Shown piece by piece: positions 39,203 through 49,874 of a stretch of 64,000 nt of DNA. The notes under the pieces were generated by a model. The model did not search any database, was not told where the DNA came from, and was given only the letters and a program-made list of their open reading frames with translations. Within the stretch, counting starts at the first letter, position 1. Every line of letters starts with the position of its first letter. This DNA is from Panicum virgatum. Lineage: Eukaryota > Streptophyta > Magnoliopsida > Poales > Poaceae. The stretch lies in the NCBI RefSeq assembly GCF_016808335.1, contig NC_053138.1, positions 10,843,900-10,907,899 of the forward strand. Direction: 5' to 3'. Made by a program: the position numbers and the translations under genes.

Positions 39203-42200
39203 TGTGGCAGCCCCGCCCAAATTAATCCGGCTTAAGCGCACTAACCGTCATCAAAACGACAATCAGGGTTAACACGCACTTAAAACGGAGCAATCCGGCA
39301 GTGCTGTCGGGTAAAATCCCGATAAAACCACTTGAACCTGGATCGAACAAAGCAGCATAACTCACACGAAGGCGAGTCCAGAGATTACCACATCTCACAA
39401 AATATTACACCACAGAGTTTAACATAAAAACAGAATTACAAACCAAGTTCCAAATTTAACAAAGTACTTTTCAAACCCACGTAACAGAAGTTCATCAGAG
39501 TCCTTTATTTTAGTGGAAAGTAAACACGAGAACTAACGACGATACGGATGTCTCGAGAAAGCCCGATACAAGACATCACTCGTTCTTGTCATCATTGGCC
39601 GGGGACGCATCCCACTCCACGGACCAACCAGGCGGAAGAGTGCAAGGCCAGGTCAAACTGGCAAACATATCCTCAAAGGTTTCACCTGAAACAAAACATA
39701 GCCACAAGCAAGGCTGAGTATTCTAATACTCAGCAAGGCTTACCCGACTGAGGGTATACTTACCCCTTTACCTAGACATGCAAGGCTTTTGGCTTGAGGT
39801 GTTTGTTTTGCCGAAAAGCAATAAAAATGGATCCTTAATTGGGGGTTTTAACTTTCAGGTTCTAGTTCAATTAACCATTCTAGGTGAGCATCTATCCAAT
39901 AGCATGCATGGTGATAACATTTATCTTTTATTATCCAATCAACCATATTCATCATTCTCATCTTTCACTTCTTACTCTATGTGGCAAAAGAGTTAAGCAG
40001 TCCCATTATCCGTGAGAGGCGGACGATTCGAATCGAATTTGTTAACCTTGCAAGGCAGACCTAAACACACGTCACGTGGTTACTCGCAGAGTCACACGTG
40101 CAACATTTCCCCTTTCTTTCCGGGTTATGGATCAGGGTCACCGTCCTCGACTACAGAGTACGACGACTCTGCACCCGCATGTGCGCGCATGAGAAACGAC
40201 GTTCAAAGAAGGTGAGGGAAAAGTCCACTCGCCGGGCCAATCAGGTACTTAAGCTTACTGATTACCATATTCTCGGCATGTGTTTAGTACGTTCAAACGC
40301 TTAACTACCACTACCACACACTGCGGCCTTATCACATTTCACTAAACAGACGGGACATCCCAAGTACCACAGTCCCGCCCGTAGGCCTTATAGTTGCAGC
40401 AGGTAGTAAACATCCAACTCCTATAATTCTCGCGAGTGACAGGAAATCACTCGACTTCTACCGAAATATTGGCATAGCCAACTAGCGACCTACACATACT
40501 AGTGTTCAAACATCGGTACCAAGGATTATGCAACTATGGTTCCAGTCAACTCCTGTAAACTTAAATGCACAAATAGATAGGAACAATAATAAGTTGCATA
40601 AATTTAAAATAGTAGGACATGCTCCGGGGCTTGCCTTCCTGGGCGTAACTGGATCGGGGCTCCTCCGAAATCGGGTTCGGGTCTCGCGCAGCTTCAGTTA
40701 GATTAACTTGAGCTTCGCGCTGCTCACTCTCGGACTCGGGCACCAGTTCGTAAGTTCCGTCAGCGAGAGTAGTAGTATCTATATGAGATGCACATAGGTG
40801 AGTTGCTGTGATGGTATGAATTATTTCACAATAACGGTGTAATGCAAACAAAACCCGAAGTTAAGTGAAACACTTTCATTCATATTTTACTGGGCAATCG
40901 TTTATAGAGTAGTAACTCAACACACATACAGTAATAAACTCAACAAAAATTACCTCAAACAGAAGGTAAACAGTACTAGCTATCCTGCAAAACTCATCCT
41001 AAATCTTGTAGCCAATTAACCAGACAAATCATGTAATCAGACAACTCCTAGAACAATATTGAATTATACAGATTAGACCAGAGTATAAAACAATCTCAAA
41101 CTTTAACAGTAGGTCTAAAAAGGGATTAATTAGCTACTGTGAATTTTTCAGGATTTATTATGCACAGAAATAAATAGTAGAAAATAAACAAAACATACAT
41201 CAGCTTAACAAGATGAATTTTTAGATCCTGTTATAATCATGAACTAGGGCTCAAACTCCATGGATAAGCTATACTATGCTAAAGGAACACTCAAAAATAT
41301 TTTCATGATTTATTATCAACATAAACTATTTATCATAATTAAAGTCTACTAAACAAGCATTAAAACAAAGAAATAGCTACACAAATCTATAAATAATGAA
41401 ATTTGGACAGTAGTGTTCATCTACTATTGTAAATACACAGAAAAAAGTTTCATACATATATCTCAGTCAGAACATCCAGAAATAAAAAGCAAAGTGTTTT
41501 ACTAGATCTAGCCAAGACTAGGGTTTCATCTAGTTACAAAGGTCAACTGGTGTTAAAATTTTTACACAACACTAATCATAGCATGGATTAGCTACCAACC
41601 AAAAATCACCTATAGATTCTAAGTAGAACTCATAGAACAATTATAGCCTAGGAAATCTAATCTTTTTCCTAGATTAAAATACAGACAGAAAATAAACATG
41701 TGCATGTAAAGAAAGTTGTAGATCTTGTTGCAAGGATTCCAAAACAATTGGATTTGCATTTTTCCGATTTTTCTACGAATTTCTAGGAATTTTCAAAGTT
41801 TGCTGTTTTTGAAAACAAAAGAAAAGGAAAAGGAAAACTTGCATCTAGGCCCCTGGACTTCTTTCTTCTTCTCACCGCGGGTCCCTGGCGGGTTTGAGAA
41901 ACAGAGGAGGGGCGGGCGGCGGGATTCCGGTGTGGGGGCTCACCGGGGGCGTGGGTAAAATGGGGGAAAAGGTTCACGTCGCCGAGAGGAACCCAAGGGT
42001 GGGCTCGGTTGGGCGCGGGATGGCCGGGAGGGGCTCCTCCGCGGAGAGCAGCGGCCGGCGGCAGCATTTGGCGGCGGCGGCGGCGGTCCGGTGGCCCGGG
42101 GCGGCGTCGAGCAGGTCGGGAAGTACCAGTGGAGGGCGAGGAAGGTGGCTGTGGGGGTTGTTGGGCACGAGGAAGGGCGGAGGAGGGGGCTCGGCGGCGA

Positions 42201-43036
42201 GCTAGGGGGCGGCGGCACTGATGGCGGCGGCGGCGGCCGTTCCAGGCGGGAAAAGGGCGCACGGAGCTGGCTCTCGTGCTCAGGTAGGAAGGAGAGAGGG
42301 GTGAGGGCGTTGTGGAGCTCGCGGGATGGTTCTAGGCGAGTCAAGGCGCGAGAATGGGCGTGGCGCGGTCGGCCGGGCCTTCACGGCATTGCCGTGGCGC
42401 CTCGGCGGCAGACCTCGGTGTGCGCGCACGGGGTGGCGCCGCGTGGCGAGGCCGAGCGGGTTGCGGTGGCCGGTTTGGGCGAACCAGGTGGCGGGGAGGC
42501 TGCCTGGCCGGGCGGGCGACGCGCGGCGTGAGGCCGGCGGCCTCTGGTCGGCCGGGCGCGAGACAGGGGAGGGGAGAGAGAGAGCAGAGAGGGTAGAGAG
42601 AAAGAGAGAAATTAAGTTTGATTCAAAATTTGAATTTTTCTCAAGAATTCCTTTTGAAACATGAAAAACTCTAAATACAAAAGTTGTAAAGAAATTTAAA
42701 ACCTACAACTTTTACTTCAGGAGAAAGTTCAACCGAACAATGGTTTAAAATTTATTTTAAATTTTCCAAAACTACCTAACAAAACACTTATCATTTCATG
42801 TAATTTTTGTCACTTTTACCCCTAAGATTCAACTAGACATTGATTCATCTTTTCATGGTGAACATGTCTATTCATTTTCATAAGCTTATTTGCATTGGTT
42901 TGAAAGTTATTTGAGGTTCCTGACCTAGGCACACATACACATATACACATGCAATTGTTTCGATGTTTCTTGGTTAAGGTACAAGATTTGGTACTAATGA
43001 CTCTGGTTTAGCTAATGAAACACCCGAGGTGTTACA
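39203..43036 (-). repeat. 5' LTR of the Gypsy element (3,834 bp)
   Basis: Same length as the left LTR with eight visible substitutions. Being the 5' copy on the minus strand, it should hold the active promoter, transcribing leftward into gag-pol. Confidence 0.93.
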
Positions 43037-43084
43037 CGTGCCCACGGGTCCCATATCCTGTTGGCTATAATACTTTGAGATAGA

Positions 43085-43735
43085 CAGCTAGGTTCAGTGA
43101 ACGGAGCTCAAGGGGCCGGCCTTTAGGTTATGAGAAAGTCCAGACCTCCAGATTCCCAGTCCTAGATATTACGGCACTCATTCACAGGAGGTGGTGCATG
43201 CAGGCTTAGGGTACGGAACCAGGCTAAGCGGCTACACGGCTCCGGACCTCCCCGGAGAATGAGTGCGCTTCCCTGAACCTGCAGGTTCCCAGGGGTCCGA
43301 ACCCCTCTCTTCCATGAGGGGTCTCGAGCTAAGTCACTAACTAGCCAACTCAATTCGGACCACAATCACCGCACAAGAGTAAGAAGCCACGTGGGGGTTA
43401 GCGCAAACAGAATGCGTAAATTGAAATTAGAATGTAACATATTTAGAGGTGAACTGAGAATAAACGTTTCCTTTATAACTAGATGTACATGAGATATGCG
43501 ATGTAAGCCAGAACACGGGTTTATGAGGCCGGAGCTGTCCGGACCTCCGGGCCCCCAGTCTTAGGTAATACGGTACTCGCCCTAGGGAGGTAGAGCATGT
43601 AGGCTTAGAGTACGGAACCAGGCTAAGCGGCTACACGGCTCCGGACCTTCCCGAAGGGTGAGTACGCTTCCCTGAACCTGGTTCGCAGAGGTCCGGACCC
43701 CTCCACGGGAGAGGCTCACCGGACTGGACCACACA
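43085..43735. repeat. Two diverged direct repeats of about 225 bp in the outer element
   Basis: The shared run ACGGAACCAGGCTAAGCGGC followed by TACACGGCTCCGGACC occurs in both. The surrounding sequence (CCCAGTC, GAGGT...GCATG, TTCCCTGAACCTG) is colinear. The units lie near 43,135-43,345 and 43,530-43,735. Confidence 0.75.
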
Positions 43736-43866
43736 TAAGTACTACCTAATTACAAAGGAAAATGTTTTATTCCCTGCTGGGCCTCTAAGGATAGGACTTA
43801 CAGAGATGTATAGTCGGGGGTGCGAGCAGAGTCGGCTTAATGTCGGAGAGAGCCACCAGAGTCGGC

Positions 43867-44217
43867 TTAGTGCGACTGGAGTGGGCTTTCCGCCGGAGCG
43901 GGCTTGGTGCGTCCGGAGTCGGCTTTCCGCCGGAGCGGGTTTGTTGCGACTGGAGTCGGCTTTCCGCCGGAGCGGGCTTGGTGCGACCGGAGTCGGCTTT
44001 CCGCCGGAGCAGCTTGTGAGGGGGCCCTTGACGGGCACCCTGACTCTCGCCGACGTGTAGCGCGCGCCGCTGCCGACGGTGGTTCCTCCACGGGCACGGT
44101 TGCCCCTGGCACAGGAAGGCGAGAGGCGCGTGGCGCGGATGACGCCACACCCTCCGTCATCTCCACGTCGTCGTCGTGGTGGGAGTACTCAACCAGCCTA
44201 ACCATGGAGATGAGCAA
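43867..44217 (-). CDS. Short ORF of the outer non-autonomous LTR element
   Basis: A 116-residue frame lies just inside the 5' LTR. Its N-terminus (MLISMVRLVEYSHHDDDVEM) is ordinary. The rest is encoded by a 37-bp tandem repeat and is rich in Arg/Ser/Ala/Pro. No domain is recognised. It may be the residue of a gag start or a chance frame. Confidence 0.3.
   Translation of the reverse strand: MLISMVRLVEYSHHDDDVEMTEGVASSAPRASRLPVPGATVPVEEPPSAAARATRRRESGCPSRAPSQAAPAESRLRSHQARSGGKPTPVATNPLRRKADSGRTKPAPAESPLQSH
43874..44021. repeat. 37-bp tandem repeat, four units
   Basis: The unit has GA(C/)(T/C)(C)GGAGTCGGCTTTCC, then GCCGGAGCGGGCTTG and GTGC, repeated four times with few changes. The last unit is altered at its end. 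The period is not a multiple of three. Confidence 0.88.
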
Positions 44218-44321
44218 GAGATGAACTAAAACTAGCTAAAGCTTCCCCTACCCGGCGAGCCAAAATGTCGTGGTATGCAAACCCACAGCCGGGTGAGCTT
44301 CCCCTACCTGGCGCGACAAAA

Positions 44322-45431
44322 TGTCGTGGTGTGCAAACCCACAGCCGGGTGGCGGAATGCACCCACCTAATCCTAAGTGTAGGATGTGCTTGGGGCAGTC
44401 AAGTAGTGCTCGATCTAGAGGCGTAAGAACACGATGAACACAGCAGGTTTAGAGTGGTTCGGATCGCCGGAGCGTAATACCCTACGTCCACTGTGTGTTG
44501 TATTGCTTGTGCTCTCAAGAGGTTGAGAGCGGGATTGCTCGGAGTGAATCTGAGCTTGTGTTGTGTCTGGCTTCGTGTCTGTGTGAACCTGTGTTCTAGC
44601 GGGCGTGCTCTCCCTTTTATATGTCCAAGGGGAGCACGTACACTGAGCGGGGCCTCGACAGGTGGGCCAGGCGATGTATTATAAACTACACTTTGGCCTT
44701 CAATGCCTCAGATCCGGAGATCTTGTCATTGGCTTTCGTGCGGAGCTTCTGACAAGGGATGGTCTTGAGCTGTCCTGTCGGAGTAGAGTCTAGCCTCTGC
44801 AGCCGCGCGTCTCGGTCATGATGAAGCGCTGAACTACTGACTCAGTCCACTGTAGCAGCGTGCATTGTTGCTCCAGTCAGTAGCTGATCATCATGACTCG
44901 TCGCCCATGCGCGCGGCGTTGAGTCTTTAATGCTTGCCTTGGTATCTGACGAGCCGCCTCGGTAACTGGCGACCCACAGTGTGGACCGACAAAAGCTGCC
45001 CCGTGCCCCGTGCCCAGCGGGTGGGTGAAGGAGCTTCCAGCGGAAGGCTTGCGCCCACGCCCTCTTCTGCGTGACACGTGGCTGCTCCGGACCCCTCCCG
45101 AGCAGCTAGCTGAGCCGAGAGCTCACTGGGGTCCGGATAGGCACGTGGAGGTCCCGGACCTATCTGCGGGAGTCCGGATGACACGTGGAGGTCCCGGACC
45201 CACCTGCGGGGGTCCGGGTCCGCGGCCACAGGTGCTGAGCATTTCCACCTCTGGGACACGTGGTGACACCGGACCCGTCCCCGAGCGGGAAGCGGGTCTG
45301 GGACCGTTGGTCCGGTGAGATGGAGTCGGACCCCAGTGGTCCGGCTGCTCAGCTCATTAGAGCATAGTTACGGATAACTACGCGAGTCTCGGCACAGTAG
45401 GAGTGGGTACCCCAGTTGCAGGGTACCGACA
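44322..45431 (-). repeat. 5' LTR of the outer element
   Basis: It is 1,110 bp. A further partial copy of the LTR edge (TGTCGTGGTATGCAAACCCA) with adjacent TCCCCTACC lies just left, at about 44,266-44,321, so the LTR-leader junction is duplicated. Confidence 0.88.
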
Positions 45432-45536
45432 CTATTGGTGTAGAATAAACTGCTAAATCTAAGATGTAGAATAGCACATGAGTTTATATATATAAACAGA
45501 CACACACAGATGGAGATGTAAGGTCTACAGTTAGGC

Positions 45537-46314
45537 TTTGTAGGGCTTACCATTCAGCGCAGCAGTATGCGCATCCCTTTCCATTTGTCTTCTTTGAATG
45601 TATTTAGTAATCCAGCTGCAGCTGCATCGTGATGGAGAATGATCGCCGTCCTCCACAGGAGCTGCCCTTGCTTCTTCTTGCTGCACCTCAACTTCATCCT
45701 CCCTTTGTTCTGACAAAAGCCTTCGCTTGTTTCACGTACTCCTCCAGCGGACACATCTGGCCTTCATCTTGTTTTGCTGTCCTCTCAGCACCAGATGACG
45801 AGACGAGGCTATTTATGCTCGCACTCTTGAGAGCCAATGGCTTGGCGAAGCATTTCAGAACCCCAGGGACGAACAGCAAGATTGTTGCCAGCAACAGCCT
45901 CTCGTCGCCGCCAGGCCATGATTTGCAGAACACGTAGATGGCCACCGTGACCTGAGACAGCGCGGTGACGAGGTGCCGGCTCCACAGCTCGTTGTCTTCG
46001 ATGTTGTAGGCGGTGATGCCGTCGTGCTCGCCAAGGTGCAGCAGGAGGACGGGCGCCCAGACCAGCTCCAAGATCCTGCCGCCGCCTCCACGATCTTTCT
46101 TGTGGCGGTTGAAGAGCGTGGCGAGGGCGTATATCGCCAGGGCATCGCCGGCGAGGTATGCCAGCCACATGATGAATCTGATCCACCTACGGATGGCGAA
46201 CCTACGCGCAATGGAGAAGATTAAGAGAAGGAATTGGATGAGCAGGCTGCCGAGGACGAGCACGCGCATCTGCGACTCCTCCCACCAGCGCACGGCATCC
46301 GTGACACTACCCAT
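45537..46314 (-). pseudogene. DUF4220/DUF594 gene, N-terminal half only, frameshifted
   Basis: From ATG 46,312-46,314 a 206-residue frame gives the DUF4220 membrane region: VRWWEESQMRVLVLGSLLIQ, LAYLAGDALAIYAL, and further helices to about residue 165. It continues into AERTAKQDEGQMCPLEEYVK. Relative to the paralogue at 19,006-20,694 about 46 extra bases follow and the frame stops at 45,694. The homologous peptide resumes in another frame (ARAAPVEDGDH, then AALNGKPYK) and ends at 45,537. The DUF594 half is absent. The outer LTR element begins about 100 bp beyond. It is a broken paralogue, although an unseen intron cannot be fully excluded. Confidence 0.75.
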
Positions 46315-46499
46315 CTCGATCTCTCTCGCACAAACATACGCCCACGCCAAGCAGTGAGTGAGTGAGTGAGCGACACAGGTAATGACTCAGTGATATATAT
46401 ACCAACAGGATTACATGCCGCATGACCGAAAAGCAGGAGGGGGTCCAACGTACAAGGAATGCATTCCTTTCTTGGATACTACTCCAAATAAAACTTTTT

Positions 46500-47690
46500 A
46501 CTAACCTGATCTCTCAACAAATCTGCCGGCCGATCAGTCCGCTCTCTGGAGAAGATGGAAGTCTTATCTTAAATCTTAACACTGTAGATGGTCTCTTTTT
46601 TTCCCTTGAAATTTAGGCAGGAGCACTGCCGCCGCATTTAAGAAGGAAGCGAGTTCAACAACAGTTAACGTTACACAGAAACTTTAAAACTCCTCCAAAC
46701 ATGGGAACTAGCTTAAGACACCATGGGTGTGCCACAAGCCACCGTCCTCAAGTTAACTTCCTCCTTGATCATCTAGATGTCTTGATGCGGCTGCAAGCAT
46801 TTTATCAAAAATTCTCCTGTTCCATTCCTTCAGCATGTGCATGCCAGATAGCATGGGCATCAAAAGTGCAGAAGGTTCCCTTGAATTGAGCAAGCATACT
46901 TTGAAGACCATCTCCAAACTATCTCATCAGGTCTATTTGGTATTACGAAGTTATTTTTTTGTAATTTTCATGGAGTACAAAGTTACTTTCTTAACACGGG
47001 ATTGTAAAATTATTTTTAAGATACAAATGACAACTTTTCTTTTTCGAAAATCTGGTGGGATGGAGAGGCCTCTCCATTTAGATTTTTCCTAATTATATAT
47101 GTGTTGATTTGGCTTTCTAGCTAGGTACATGTCTTCTTTTTTATGGCCTTTCTAGGTACATGTCAACATTGGGGTGCAAGGCTATTTTCAAGGAGTCTGC
47201 TGCTGTTGTTTATTTTTATTTTTTTGAAAAGGAGTCTGCTGTTGTTACATAGAGCAAAGAAGTATTTCCCTGAAATTGATTTATGGCTAGAAGCCCTGTA
47301 ATCTTCAGCCTGATTTTCTTTATTTCCTTCTTCCTTTCCTACCTCCTCCCTAAACACCTTTTTATTATTAATTTTATTAACCAGTAGGGTGGATCCCTCC
47401 TGATTCATCAAAAACAAATAGTTCGATTTGATGTGAGTACCCAGAAACCAACTTTGTTAATGCTCTTGGATGATTTGTCCATGAAGCTTTCATACACTCG
47501 TCTCCTGCAAGGAAGCATCCTCGGCATCATATTTTAGTAGACTTTTACTGCCTTCTTTTGCCATGCAGATGAAATTTATTACTCTAATGAGAATTGTACA
47601 TGGTTGAATCTGGTACCCGAGCAGTGGTGAGGAATCTGCCTGGTTCAAGGCCCGCGAGGCAGAAACATGTGCAGAGGGGTCCATGTCCTA
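46500..47690. repeat. Diverged duplicate of ECHIDNA intron and 3' flank
   Basis: 46,508-46,600 matches ECHIDNA intron 4 at 16,284-16,375 (shared TCTCAACAAATCT and AGAAG(G/A)T(A/G)GAAGTCTTATCTTAA). 47,425-47,600 matches 17,385-17,560. The ECHIDNA exons that should lie between are missing; 46,620-47,420 holds unrelated AT-rich DNA. This is a remnant of a block duplication. Confidence 0.7.
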
Positions 47691-47693
47691 GTA

Positions 47694-49307
47694 TCTATAC
47701 CTATTTCTAAAGCACGGAAGCAATCCTTCATATGTTCTGCCTTTGGTTCGTCTGCCTTTGGTTCGTCTGCCTTTGGTTCGTCCGTCTCGTGGTTCTGACT
47801 TTAGTTCGTCCATTCCCGTGGGCACCGATAGGATCCCGCGCGCCATAAGGCAAATCGAGCCGGACTCGAACACCGCCCACATGGATATAAAACGAGTCCA
47901 CGCTTCCCTGCCTCACCTTAATGAATCACCATCGCTGCCCATAGTAATCGCTGCCATCATCAATCGATGCCCTCTCCTTTAAGAAGTTGACGCTAAGCTC
48001 TAATTGAGGTGACAAAGCTTCCCATCCAGCCCCATCTTCTCTCTCGCTCTGCTTCCACACGGCACAGACCAGCGACGAGCTCACCGGCCGCAACCGAAAA
48101 ACAGTTTGATGCTGTCGGTGAGTGAGGATGCCGTCTTCGTGGAGGGATCAAGGTTTCAGGCTTTTAGCTCTACTCACCAGGGCAGTTGGCTAGAGACTAG
48201 AGAGGCGCCTCCTACTCCGGATCATGTCAAATAAAAAATGAGCTAACCAGCCTCCTCTGCGTCATCATCGATTCATTTGCTCATCAATCGCTACTCGCAA
48301 GCACCACCGCGGTCTTTGCCGCCATCATGCCGTGTCACTCCATGCCTAGATCCACGTGTGGCCTGCAAAGCTGTGCAAGCTGCCGGGCGCAACGCCATGC
48401 CCCTCGTTGCCATGTCGTTCTCCTTTTGCTGCGTGTGCCTCTTCACATCGTCCGCTAGAAAAAAGGAGACCAAAGAGAGAGGAAAGATCCAGATCGATAC
48501 GAGAGAAATCACGCACGGGAGAAGCCTGTCAGAGTAATAGGAGATATTTTTTCATTGGCATTTTTATAGCCCCAGCCTTTCCCAAAGATATTTTTCACAA
48601 AAGGTCCTTTCAGGAGGCAATAAGGATGTGAAATAAAATACAAAATTACAATGCAGTCATTCCGATAGGGTTATACTCTATACACAATGTACCTTTCTGA
48701 AAAAAGCTCAAAATAGCATACAAAGATTAAATTTGTGATTAATCCATGCGTATTTTTATATGTGCTTGGTTTAATCTAAAAGTCCTGCCAATAAGATAGC
48801 TTCTTATTTGTATTTTTCATCCATCGGTTCACATATTGGGTCCCTATATGGAATTTCCAAATAACTTTGCGACATGAATCTATTCACACTTTTGTGGTGC
48901 ATCCTTGGGTATCTCATTTCATTATCACATCTAAATTTGAACTAGAACCGACACATATTTCTTGCAGATGGCTTCTTCGAACGGATATGAGAAACACACT
49001 CAAATGAATGACCAAAGCACCACCACCAACACAAGTAATATTAATCAATTATCTTCTATAAATGTTTATTCCACCTCATATTGCAACTAAAAATGAATAA
49101 TACTATTTTTCAGATGACGACAATATTAACAATGATAGTGGGCCCATGATATCCGGTGACCAACCATCACTCACAGATCCTAAAGAACTAAGAGAAAGCG
49201 AGAAAGAGATCGGTACGCAAAACTATCTGACCATGAAACAAAAAGTTAATAGTATTATATAGGTATATTATATTATTATCCGTTGCAACGCACGGGCACT
49301 ATGCTAG
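47694..49307 (+). mobile_element. Non-autonomous Helitron carrying a gene fragment
   Basis: The 5' end TCTATACCTATTTCTAAAGC follows an A (47,693). The 3' end has CCGTTGCAACGCACGGG with CTAG at 49,304-49,307, followed by T. Insertion between A and T, TC/CTAG ends and a 3' GC hairpin define Helitrons. Length is 1,614 bp with no Rep/helicase ORF. A 15-bp tandem repeat (TCTGCCTTTGGTTCG, three times at 47,736-47,780) lies near the 5' end. It splits the duplicated block between its 17.55-kb and 17.66-kb equivalents. Confidence 0.8.
48968..49212 (+). pseudogene. Captured two-exon gene fragment inside the Helitron
   Basis: Exon 48,968-49,034 begins ATG (MASSNGYEKHTQMNDQST) and ends at GTAATA. Exon 49,114-49,212 follows CAG and ends at GTACGC. 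Both splice sites are canonical and the phase is kept, giving about 55 residues including NINNDSGPMISGDQPSLTDP. The frame continues toward a third exon, which the Helitron end cuts off. I do not recognise the parent protein; the peptide is acidic and Asn/Ser/Thr-rich. Confidence 0.55.
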
Positions 49308-49874
49308 TAGTAATAAAATACAGAGAAAGAGCTCGCACGAATCTCGAAGTTGCAGTATCGAACGGTGCAAAAGTTGCCTGCCCGGGCCGGCACCGGCGGA
49401 AAACAAATCTCCGATTCGTTGCCATCATGTTTTTTTTTCTCTTCTCGTAATCGAGGGATAATAGGCCTAACTACCTGTACAGAGTACAGTCTGTGCTGAA
49501 GATAGTGATGAGAGGCCAAACATGCTCATTGCTTTCTATTTCTTTTCAAATTAAAAGGAAATAACAAGGCACGCCAAATTTCCTTTAGGAGCTATGGGAA
49601 ATCGTAATAACTATCATAAATGTAGTCTATACACGTACACCAAGGTACAAAATCTTTATACTCTGCACGACTGCACCACAAATCAAGGCACCCGACTTTT
49701 GCTTGTAACTGAGCATCTCCATTGCTACTTTGCCTTCTGTGTACAAGGAGTCAATCGAAGTCAAGAAACAGTCCGAAGCATCATCTCCAACCACAACGGC
49801 CTTCATCCCCTGTTCTTCCCCATTACCCCATCTACAGTTGATGGATTCAAAGGTCGTGAACTCATTGATCCGCA

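Larger units (their letters stand above)
29010..43036 (-). mobile_element. Nested Tekay-type Gypsy (chromovirus) complex with three LTR copies
   Basis: Left to right it holds: an LTR fragment (29,010-29,119), leader DNA (29,118-29,560), a full LTR (29,561-33,394), a gag-pol interior (33,395-39,202) and a full LTR (39,203-43,036). On the minus strand the LTRs begin TGTAACACC and end GCTGCCACA. The flanking 5-mers CGTGT (29,005-29,009) and CGTGC (43,037-43,041) are a near-perfect TSD. Comparing the two full LTRs by eye, both 3,834 bp, I counted eight differences (about 0.2%), so the insertion is very recent. The left part is a recombined second unit with an internal deletion. Confidence 0.92.
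27677..45431 (-). mobile_element. Outer non-autonomous LTR retrotransposon, interrupted by a nested Gypsy element
   Basis: LTRs are at 27,677-28,814 and 44,322-45,431. The TSD CTATT is perfect at 27,672-27,676 and 45,432-45,436. On the minus strand the LTR starts TGTC(G/A)GTACCC and ends CCACGACA, so the element reads right to left. Its 5' LTR is followed by TTTTGTCGCGCCAGGTAGGG, the usual junction type of several grass Gypsy groups. Without the nested element the interior is only about 1.5 kb (28,815-29,009 and 43,042-44,321) and has no pol. The LTRs differ at many sites and by indels, so this insertion is much older than the one inside it. Confidence 0.92.

Noticed and set aside
46700..46930. 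Minus-strand peptide resembling a LINE or retroelement protein (EWNRRIFDKM)
   Set aside because: It is too short, with nearby stops, to support a call.
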